Below are positions 12,139 to 20,453 of a stretch of DNA of 64,000 nucleotides, piece after piece. Within the stretch, counting starts at the first letter, position 1. The number at the start of each line of letters is the position of its first letter. The notes beneath the pieces were generated by a model. It was not told the origin of the DNA, ran no database searches, and saw only the letters and a list, made by a program, of their open reading frames with translations. Source of the stretch: Austropuccinia psidii (Eukaryota > Basidiomycota > Pucciniomycetes > Pucciniales > Sphaerophragmiaceae); assembly GCA_023105745.1 (NCBI GenBank), contig JALGQZ010000005.1, forward strand, positions 1,116,001-1,180,000, in the 5' to 3' direction. Position numbers and translations under genes: made by a program.

Positions 12139-12145
12139 TTTTCCC
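12101..12145 (-). promoter_or_regulatory. B1 -1 ribosomal frameshift signal
   Basis: On the coding strand, gag ends CAG GGA AAA GCC TGA. The heptamer G GGA AAA (12139-12145) fits X XXY YYZ in the gag frame. Six bases later an 11-bp hairpin begins (12101-12132) with arms GTGAAGATCAT and ATGGTCTTCAC, one T-G pair and a 10-nt loop. Slipping back one base leads straight into the open pol frame. B5 has the identical signal at 41544-41588. This is a full match to known -1 frameshift signals; activity is inferred. Confidence 0.8.
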
Positions 12146-13470
12146 TGGCTGGGAAAACTGCTTGACGGTTGGGTAAGCTTGTTTTGAGGCCTTTTGACAC
12201 AGGACTCAAGACTATGCTTCCCACCACAATAGGTACACAAACCCTCCTTGATTCTTCTTTCCTTTTCAGAACCTTTCAACTTGAAGTCCTTATTCAACAA
12301 TGAAGAATGGGGCTTGTCCCGCTTTTGAGAATGAAATTTCTTCTTTGGTCTTGAACTTGAAGAAACTTGATGATGAGAAGAGTGAGACTTTGAGGCTTCA
12401 GGCTTCTTCTCTTGATGATGATTCTTTTCCTTCTGCCTCTCATGGTACCTGGTATCAAGTTCCAGGCTGACGTCCATTAAGTCTTGAAGAGAATCAATGT
12501 TTGAAGGATGGGAGGCCAATTGATCCAGAATCCTGGAGGCCAAGCCCTTCCTGAAATGATGAATAAGAGCCCTTTCACCCCAATCCCCAATTCTTGAAAT
12601 CAAACTCCTGAAGTCGGCAATATACAAAGCAACATGCCCACCTTCTTTCATCCTAAGGCCATCCAATTCAGCTTCTGCTTTTCTAACTTCATTTGGGTCT
12701 CCAAATAAAGTGAACAATTGGGATTCAAATAATGGCCAGGAATTGAGGAGATAATTTGAGTCTTGATTATTGAGGTTGGAAAGATAAGGCTCAATCCATT
12801 TTGCAGCCCTGCCAACTAAGAATGAAGTGGCATAAAGAACCTTCTTTCTGTCTCGAGAGAAGTTTGCCGGATCATTATGAAAGATGAGTTGACAAGATTG
12901 AATAAAGCTTCTGACTTTGAAGGGATGAGTCCCATCAAAGCATTCTGGAGCCTTCATAGAGGGAGTCTTGAAGGCTGGTGGTCTTGATAATTCAGTAGAA
13001 GAAGCTGCTTGAAGATTGGCCATAATCTGAGTCATTTGCTGCATAATGGCCAATAAAGACGGTTCAGACTGATGAGAGGCAGGCTGATCAGACTGGGCTA
13101 GAGTTGGTCCTCTGGTGCCCTCAGATGCTCCCACAGGAGCAGGAGCAGCCTCAGTGCCATTAGACTCTTCCTCTTCCACAGAATTCTCCTCCTCCTCTTC
13201 ACCATCTTCACCTTGAACCTTGGGACTGGCTCTTGAAAATCCTGGGAATCCGCCAACGACTCCCGATAAAGACATTGATCTTCTTGGCCCTCTTCCTTCC
13301 TTCCTGGATGGTGCTGCTCCTTCCATAATGGGTCCTCTGTCCAATCTGGCCCTCAGTTGAGAAACTGCTGGGGTACCGTCAAGAGGAGCCCTTGGAGTTG
13401 GAGTCAGAACAGCTTGAGCTCTGGCCTGAGATCTAGTCTGTCTTGCTGGAGGTGAATGTTGAACTGGCAT
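12133..13470 (-). CDS. gag: B1 Gag
   Basis: This is a 445-residue capsid/nucleocapsid protein with no internal stop. The start at 13470 (MPVQHSPPARQTRSQ) is chosen because B5 begins MPLQHSPPARQTRSQ at the same place; the frame is open 23 codons further upstream. A proline-rich and basic N-terminus is followed by an acidic run (EDGEEEEENSVEEEE), a capsid domain (KAPECFDGTHPFKVRSF through WPLFESQLFTLFGDP and ALIHHFRKGL), a serine/lysine-rich linker and one C-terminal zinc knuckle, CTYCGGKHSLESC. The knuckle spacing is C-X2-C-X3-H-X4-C, one residue shorter than usual. The stop overlaps the frameshift signal to pol. This is the only intact gag of family B in the window. Confidence 0.9.
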   Translation of the reverse strand: MPVQHSPPARQTRSQARAQAVLTPTPRAPLDGTPAVSQLRARLDRGPIMEGAAPSRKEGRGPRRSMSLSGVVGGFPGFSRASPKVQGEDGEEEEENSVEEEESNGTEAAPAPVGASEGTRGPTLAQSDQPASHQSEPSLLAIMQQMTQIMANLQAASSTELSRPPAFKTPSMKAPECFDGTHPFKVRSFIQSCQLIFHNDPANFSRDRKKVLYATSFLVGRAAKWIEPYLSNLNNQDSNYLLNSWPLFESQLFTLFGDPNEVRKAEAELDGLRMKEGGHVALYIADFRSLISRIGDWGERALIHHFRKGLASRILDQLASHPSNIDSLQDLMDVSLELDTRYHERQKEKNHHQEKKPEASKSHSSHHQVSSSSRPKKKFHSQKRDKPHSSLLNKDFKLKGSEKERRIKEGLCTYCGGKHSLESCVKRPQNKLTQPSSSFPSQGKA

Positions 13471-14213
13471 GATTTCAGGAATAATCAACCAAAATAAATG
13501 AAATAAAATCAAAATTTTCTTGAAGTACAAAATCAACAATCAAATCTTGAGGAAATTGGATAATCAATGAATCAAAATTCTTCAAATACGTCAATCAATC
13601 AAATCAGATGAGTCTTGAAGTAAAAATCAATATCAATGAGAATCTTGAAGTCAATAAATCAATCAATCAAACAATCAAAATCAAATCAAATCAAAATCTT
13701 GCAGAAAAAATCAATCAATCAAAATGAATTCTTGAGTCAAAAATCAATTTATGACAAAAATCTTGATGTGAATAATCAGCAAAATCAATAAAATCTTCAG
13801 GTCAATCAATTATCTTGAGGTCAATTTCAATTATGTCAAATTAGTCAATCAATTCAATTTTCAAGTGAATTCTTCCAAAAAATCAAAAATTCTTGAGGAA
13901 TAAATCAAAGTGAATCCTGATATGAAGAACGTGTCTGAATAACCTGATGAATAACTTGAGAACCAAAGATAAAAAATGCCTGAATTATGGATAAAAATAG
14001 ATTGGTTAAGATTGAGAATGAGATTGAAAAGATAACAAAAAATATAAATTGGGTCAGCCTTCAATTTTCAGAATGAAGAATGAATGAGAGAAAATTGAGA
14101 GGTGACGAAGAATCATAAGATCATAAAACGTTAAAGAATCATAATTTTGATAAAATGAATGAATGAATTTAAAATATAAGAATAAAAGAATGAATGAATG
14201 AAGAAGAATTATG
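13471..14213 (-). other. B1 leader with iterated short repeats
   Basis: This is a noncoding leader between primer site and gag. On the + strand it is dominated by TCAATCAATCAA tracts punctuated every 30-60 bases by TCTTGA followed by AGTCAA or similar. B5 (42914-43662) and B2 (17321-17906, other strand) share this texture. The function is unknown; an RNA packaging or dimer signal is possible. No gene is seen. Confidence 0.5.
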
Positions 14214-14227
14214 AGTTAATTAATATA
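14214..14227 (-). promoter_or_regulatory. B1 primer binding site, self-complementary to LTR
   Basis: On the coding strand TATATTAATTAACT lies one base after the LTR. It does not start with TGG. It is the exact reverse complement of AGTTAATTAATATA in the LTR (14603-14616), as in Tf1-type elements that prime reverse transcription with their own mRNA 5' end. B5 shows the same pair. Confidence 0.6.
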
Positions 14228-14602
14228 ATTTCACAGGGGCTCTTGGAAGAAGAGGGCCTGGCACTCAGGAATCAAGAACTCACTTGGAGGGCTCCAAAGA
14301 TAAAAGAATAATAAGAATGAATTTTCTCTAAGAAAGAATATGGGAGAAAACAAGTATGCCAAAAGATGAAGCCAATGGCCAAAGATAATAAAAAAGCCAA
14401 AAGCCAAGAAGCCAACCAGGTGAATCCTCTATTCACTGTTTCAACCTGCCAGAAAAGGAAATGGAATTAGTATAAGGATATGACCACCAATATCCACTGG
14501 ACAGGCGAGGAAATAAAAGAAAAGGGTGCTGAATGACTGACTTAAGATTATCAGTATTAACTTTAATAAGGTAAAAGAAAATAAGGATAAAAATAAATCC
14601 AA

Positions 14603-14633
14603 TATATTAATTAACTGGGGAAAAAGTCCCCAG
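14603..14633 (-). promoter_or_regulatory. B1 predicted transcript start, self-primer and hairpin
   Basis: The coding strand holds a hairpin with 7-base arms CTGGGGA and TCCCCAG (14615-14633) abutting AGTTAATTAATATA (14603-14616). A TATA-like ACATATAC lies about 36 bases upstream, near 14652. The arrangement fits a transcript starting at or near AGTT. It is kept in both B5 LTRs (35770-35800, 44071-44101), and the hairpin also in B6 (about 59010-59030). Confidence 0.5.
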
Positions 14634-15461
14634 GTGCTGAAAGGTGGCCAGTATATGTGAAAAACTGAAAGATTGATCCTGGAGTTGGATCACCGGCTGT
14701 ATTGTCCGAATCGGGCCAATACAGTTCTGGCCATCTTGAATTTGAAACTGTGTGATTGAATTCCCACAGTAGAATATGAATTGGCCCAATTGGGCCAAGT
14801 ACGTACAGGTTGATTGATTACCGCCTGTATGAACCAATTGAGTTGTCCAAGAAGTATTGAAATACTTGATGCCTTGACAACTGATTGAAAAGATGTAATA
14901 CCTTTTGAGAATTGCCCTTAGAATAACCCTGAATGAAATTGCCAACCCAACTCCTGCTGAGCCAGGTGATTGGAGTCCTTGAATGGTCTTCTGATTTCCG
15001 CCATGGATTACCAAACTGATGAATCCAAAGGTTCTCCTTCGAAATGGGCGTTGAATCTTGGTACCTTGAGTTAAGAAGGTTTATTTGGGTCCTGAAAACG
15101 TCACCATTGAATTGCTGAGCAAAAATGGTGCATAATGGTATATAGCACCATATATGCACCACTCCTGCAACCTTGAGTACGAGGTGCATGGAGGAATGAA
15201 GCAATCCTTCCTTAAGTTGAGGGAAATGCTTGTTGAGATGATTTGGTGGCCTCTGGTGGTTGCCAGAGGCCATGACGGTGAAGTTGGTCCATGGTGGTCC
15301 AGGGCCAAAAATGGGTCCTACGGGATTTATGGCCAAAAATTGATCCAAGGTGTTTTTGGTCCAATTTGGGTCCAAGGGATTGGTGGCCAAAAATGGCTCA
15401 GGTGGGCCCAATTGTTGTTTGGAACCCACCTGGCCTTGGGGGCTAGGTGGCTGCCCCCTTT

Positions 15462-15500
15462 GGCCCCTTTTGGCCTCATTGGATTAGGCCAAAAGGGGCC
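15462..15500. repeat. 15-bp hairpin in B1 LTR
   Basis: Arms GGCCCCTTTTGGCCT (15462-15476) and AGGCCAAAAGGGGCC (15486-15500) pair perfectly around a 9-base loop. The same hairpin is in both B5 LTRs at 36627-36665 and 44918-44956. Confidence 0.75.
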
Positions 15501-15926
15501 TAATCCGCCCACGGACCGTGGACCGCGTATTACGGCCCACGGACCGTAGAAGCCGTGGGGGGCCCAAATGGCCCAAAAAGGCCATTTAGGCCAAAACCCC
15601 CATAATGAAAGGGGTGGCCAGGAAACCAATGAAGGTGGCCATGGGGCCTGGAAGCTCCTAGAAGACAAAGGGACCCCCCAGGCCCAAAAACAGTGATGGA
15701 GGCCTGGGGGTTGGTGAGGTGGAAATTGGCCAAGAGGACCAATGACGCAGGATATGGCCTGAGGCCATACGTGGCCAATGGAATGGGTTATGGCGTAAGA
15801 GCCATGGAACACCCAAAGGGGGTCAATTGGCCATAAATGATGTGACATGGCCAATTGGCCCCACTTGGCTCCAGGTTGGATTGCCGCCGCCATCAAGGAG
15901 GAGGGTCAAAATACGTGGTTGTGACA

Positions 15927-17225
15927 TTTAGAAGTTATGAGGAATTGAAGTATTTTCAATTGAAATGCCAAAATGTGTGCATGTATTACATAAGTGAACT
16001 TTAATTTACATATGAGGTATCAATTATTACAGATGTGTGATTAAAAACTCAATTGAATTACATATGTAAATTCTAATTGTATTACATGATGAGGAAGTAA
16101 AGAAAAAAAAATCGGAAAGATTAATTCTGGGGGAAAAAGACACTCTAACTCTGAGGGGGAGCTAGACCCCCGAATTTCTTGCTTACTGGCATGGGATGTC
16201 AAAATACATGCAAAATTTTATTAATTTTGGCCTGGAATTGAGTCACATGGTCTGTGACTCAATTGATGATGAGGTTTTGATACCAACCAGGGTAGTTTTA
16301 ACTGCTTCCAAGAGGGTAAAAGTCCCCTTAATTTAAAACAATGTTAGTAAAAACAGTTTTAACTGATTTCTACGCCTCTTACACACATTCTGACGTGTTT
16401 TGAAGGGTCTAGACCAGGTATTGCTATAGCAATGGCTGATTTAAGGGTCTAAAATGCCTAAAAACAATAAAAAATGGCTTAAACCAGCCCTTTTTTGGTC
16501 TAGACCAGGGTTCAATGATGCCATAATTGGCTTTTCTGTTGTCAGACTATTTTTAATGACTGACAACAGTAAATTTTACTTTTTGAGTAAGAAAATTGAT
16601 GGCTACAAAAGAATGTCTTCTTTGCCCCACTTTTCTCTTCAGGTTAGAATTTTTGCCTTTTATAATTAGTTTAAACACTGTTAAAACCAATCAATAAAAG
16701 ATTCCAACCACCCTTTTTAAACATTATGAACCTTTTAACCACGTGAAAATATCAGTATAATCATTCTTTGTAACTCTTATAATCATTTTTACCCCTGAAC
16801 CACCCCAAAAGTGAATTGAAGCATCTTTCATCACTGTTAACTTTGTCACTTTGTTTCCAAATTCACTCTGGTCACTTTTGGGCATGTTTTATCTTTAAAT
16901 ATCTTTTTAAAGACTTTGTTCTTGAATCAATTTCTTGCAGATCTTTGCTCAATAAATTCCAATTGAAATTGCTCTTGAAGAAATTTCTTTTTTAGCCTTA
17001 AGTATCTCTTGTAGAGTATTTGTGGATAAATCTTTATTGTTTGTAAAACAATAAATTTTTATTATATTATTTTTTTATACTTAAAAAGTTCAAGACAATA
17101 AAATTGGCGTATTTTCCTTTGAAAATACTATTTCTTACTATTTTTAAATAATTTTACCTTATACAAATTTTGAGCATAGGAAAAGTACTTGATATTTTAT
17201 CAAAGTTTCATATCCACACCTTACA
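15927..17225 (+). repeat. A2: family A LTR, 3' part
   Basis: This is the reverse complement, with substitutions, of the A3 and A5 LTRs, ending CACACCTTACA at 17225. Its left part was displaced by insertion of B1 at 15926 and lies outside the window. It carries the shared LTR segments AGAATGTGTG...ACGCCTCT, GGTCTAGACC and the AT-rich end. Because family B LTR sequence resumes at 17226, it is either a solo LTR or the 3' end of an element inserted into B2. No gene is seen. Confidence 0.85.
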
Positions 17226-17304
17226 CCAATCCTTGAGCCCTACATAGGTGAGTCCTGGTTTTACGAGTGCCAGGCCCTCTTCACTTTGAAGAGCCCCTGT
17301 GACA
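17226..17304 (+). repeat. B2 5' LTR, last 79 bases
   Basis: The sequence ending GAGCCCCTGTGACA is the reverse complement of the start of the B6 LTR at 48535, with the same GGCCCTCTTCACTT block. The upstream part was separated by insertion of A2. Confidence 0.8.
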
Positions 17305-17906
17305 TTTTATTAATTAACTCAAAATTGCTTCTTTCTTTTCATTCTTGAAAATACATTTCTCTCATTCATCAATTATAATCTCTTAATTAACTTATAATTT
17401 TTATGATCTTATATTTTTTCATGAATTTTCATCTCATTTATTTCATTCAAATGCAAATTTACTCTCTTTCACTTCTTAATTCTGCAGACCTTTTCATCTC
17501 ATCCTTAATTCTTAATAAAATCTCAATTTGCTTCTTTCTGAATTGACTTTTTCCTGTTTTAATTGATTGGTTGTTTTGGGATTGGTAATCATCAGGAAAT
17601 TAATTTTCACTTCAGTATTTTATTGATTTTATTTACTTAACTTTGATTTCTCAAGATAGCTGATTCATCCTCAAGATTTGATTTGATTGATTGATTGAAT
17701 TTAATTCCTCAAGATATTGAATATAATTTAAAGATATTGACTGAATGATTGAATTCCTCAAGACATAATTGAGTTTATTTTGAATTGATTGAAATTGATT
17801 TGAAGTTCCTCAATATCTTGATTGATTCCTCAAGATTCTCATTTGATTTTATTTTGTCAACCCTTATTTTTTCATTCTCAAAGTATCATCAAGTTCTTAT
17901 TTTCAA
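17305..17906 (+). other. B2 primer site and leader
   Basis: TTTATTAATTAACTC directly after the LTR matches the B1 and B5 primer site in position and most bases. The remainder is AT-rich leader with repeated CCTCAAGA and TTGATTGATTGA motifs, as in B1. No gene is seen before the gag start at 17907. Confidence 0.55.
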
Positions 17907-18138
17907 ATGTTGCCAGTCCAGCATAGCCCTCCAGCCTAGAATACAAGATCCCAAAGACATAAAGCCATTCTCACTCCTACAGAAAGGGCTCCTCTTTACT
18001 GCATACCATTAGTTTATCAACAGAGTGCAAATTGAGACAGAGGACCACCAATGGAAGGGGAAGCAACATCCAGAAGAGGAGGTGTGAAGTCAAGAAGATC
18101 AAGATCATTCCGTGGCTTCTTGGATGGCTATCTAGGTA
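17907..18138 (+). pseudogene. gag: B2 gag N-terminus, decayed and cut
   Basis: The ATG at 17907 opens a frame reading MLPVQHSPPA, then a TAG where B1 has arginine, then NTRSQ, so it is the family B gag start. A second stop lies before DRGPPMEGEA. The frame is cut near 18139 by the LTR of B3, which lies on the other strand. Only about 77 of about 445 codons remain. Confidence 0.8.
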
Positions 18139-19659
18139 TTTCTCAAGGGGCTGTAGTAGAAATCAAGAGTGGCCTGGCACTCATAAATCCTGGAACTCAC
18201 TTGGAAGACTCCAAAAGGATAAAGAAAATAAAATGAAAGAATTGAATTTTCTCTAAGGAAGATGCAAGTACAAAGATGAGAGGCAATGAGAGAAATAAGC
18301 CAAAATTCTCAAGAGCCAACCAAGTAAGTCCTTAATCACTGTTTAAACAAGCCAAAATGAACAATGGAATTAGTAAGGATATTACCACCAAATATCCATT
18401 GACAGCAAAAAAAAGAAAAAGAAAGAAAAAGAAAGACGGGCTAAATTAATGAGTTGATAATATCAGTATTCACTTAACAAATTGATAAGGTAAATAAAGA
18501 TAAAATAAAATCAAAATATATTAGTTAACTAGTGGAAAAGCCCCCAGGTTCAAACGAGGCTGGTATATGTGAAATTTTGCGAGCCTGACTCCTTCATGCT
18601 GACAGCTGGTCTGTATTTAATCCTTGAAGATTTATTTGACTGCTTGATGAAGTGTATACTTTGCAAAATTGGTAAATGAACTGGGTTAAATGAAATTCTC
18701 ATGGTGTATGAATTCAATACAGGTATTGATTAATCGCGACTGTATTGAATGAATGTGGTTGCCAAGGTGGATTGATGGAGCACTGACCCTTGGCAGATTG
18801 TTGTGGAACTTCCCCTTGAATATCCCTTGAGAATGAACTGCCAGTATTCCCTTGGAGGAGTACTGTGAATGTGAATAACCAAAGATTCCTTGATGGCGTC
18901 ATTGGTATTTGAGATTGAAACTTTTTTTTTGAGCCTTGATTACCTGATGAAAGGTTGAAATAACAATTTGATATTGGTGCCATTGGATTGCTGGTGAAAA
19001 AAGATGCATAATGGTGTATAACACCATTTATGGCACTTTTGATTATTGGAGGGTGGGAATGGCCAAAGTTCTTTTGGATTGATTCCAGGAGGATATAAGT
19101 GAAAAATGGGTTTGAGTGACTTCAAAGGTGAAAACTGTCTTTTGAGTAATTCGTCCATTTTTGGGTTTTTGGCCAAATACAGCTTATAAAGCTTTAAAAC
19201 TGTATTTGTTCAAAGTGGGCAAAAAATGGGCAAAATGTGCAAATATTCCAATTAATCCCCAAATGGCCTAATATTTCCATTTGGGAATATTTCCTATATT
19301 ACAAGGGAAAATGGCCTAAAATGGCAAATACAGCAAAATGCGCAGAAATTTGCAAAATGCACCAAATGCACAATTCTGTGTTTTAAGCTCAAGAAGCCAA
19401 ATACTGGCTTTTGGGCTTTATTTTCCCTGATGACTGGAAAATGAAAAACCAGCCCAAAACCAAAACATGGCCAGGAAAGGCCTGTTGATGGTGAAGGGGC
19501 CAGGTTGGGCCCCAAAGGTGAAATGACCATAAAAGGCTAAAAAAGATGAAATGGCCAATTTGGCCAATTATTATGGATATTACCAAATTTCAATAAATTG
19601 GATATGGAATCAATATGCCATATTGAGGTCCAAGAGGATGAATTGCCATGGTTGTGAAA
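18139..19659 (-). repeat. B3 3' LTR, diverged (about 1.5 kb)
   Basis: It follows the B1 and B5 LTRs throughout (GGCCTGGCACTC, GGAACTCACTTGGA, TATATTAGTTAACT, GGCTGGTATATGTG, CCATGGTTGTGAAA) with many substitutions and small deletions. The left edge is uncertain by a few bases because TGTCAC is mutated. It is one of the oldest LTRs in the window. Confidence 0.75.
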
Positions 19660-20453
19660 GTACCCCCATCTTGAAATGGTGAGCTCCTGAGCACAAATAC
19701 AAGGTGAAGCCTGTTGGAGCTATTGGAAGGAGTTTGAGAGAGGGATAAGGAGGAGTCCTTTTGAGAAATAAAATTTGATACTGATATTAAAATGTTGGCA
19801 TATGACACAGGATTTTCTTGGTCTTCTTTTGACATTGGATTCATGATTGATATGATTTTGGAAATGAAATGAGGATTTTGGACATGACATTTGACATGAT
19901 AAAAGAAACTTTAAAATGAAAATAAAATAAAAAAGGAATGGAAATGAAAATAAGAAAAGAAAAAGCGATAAAGAGAAATGAATTTGAGGGTTCCAATCTT
20001 GATCACTGATGTTGATAATTTATTTTGAATTGACCAAGATCCTGGAAAAGAAGATTTGATTGCAGGTGCTCACAGAGAGGCCAAGGTGATGTTTTGAAAA
20101 ATTGTAGACCTCTCAGGGAAGTGCACACCGGGAGAGGAACTTACTTTTGGTAACTACCACTCCTGCCAGTGCCATAAAAATAAAATAAATTTGTTGAAAG
20201 AATGAATTTTAATTTGAAATACTTGGAAAGAAATTAAGAAAAGGAATGGTCCATTTTCCCAAATGAAAATGGGCATGATTTTGGAATTGATGTTGAAAGC
20301 CAGGCCAAAGATCTGTGTCCAAAAATTGTAGAATGCTCACAGAGTGGCCAAGGTGATGCTTACAACAAAAAGGAGTAGGATAGCTCTAAAGGTGCATACC
20401 AGGAGTGGGACTTAATTTGGTAATTCCTCTCCCCACCAAGCACCATAAAATAA
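19660..20453 (-). other. B3 3' untranslated region with duplicated module
   Basis: It begins with the polypurine complement GTACCCCCA. Two diverged copies of a roughly 110-base module lie at about 20065-20175 and 20333-20447; each runs from GTGCTCACAGAG to a GCCATAAA or CACCATAAA end and includes a GGTGATG...ACTTA block. The same pair is found in B5, B6 and B4. No gene is seen. Confidence 0.55.

Larger units (their letters stand above)
14229..15926 (-). repeat. B1 5' LTR (1698 bp)
   Basis: On the coding strand it starts TGTCAC (GTGACA at 15921-15926 on +) and ends at 14229; the last bases are mutated relative to B5. It contains a GC-rich U3 part (15300-15900), a 15-bp hairpin at 15462-15500, CGG/CCG palindromes at 15506-15560, a TATA-like element near 14652, and a hairpin plus self-primer match at 14603-14633. 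Several overlapping open frames here reflect composition and are not called genes. At 15927 a family A LTR resumes, so B1 was inserted into it. Confidence 0.9.

Noticed and set aside
13540..13870. CRISPR-like or centromeric repeat array in the TCAATCAA tract
   Set aside because: Units are short, irregular, and confined to the gag leader of family B elements in a eukaryotic setting.
15081..15896. Several long open frames on both strands in the B1 LTR, with counterparts in the B5 LTRs
   Set aside because: They follow from GC-rich, stop-poor composition (GGCC and CCTT blocks), overlap on both strands, and match only because the LTRs are copies of one another.
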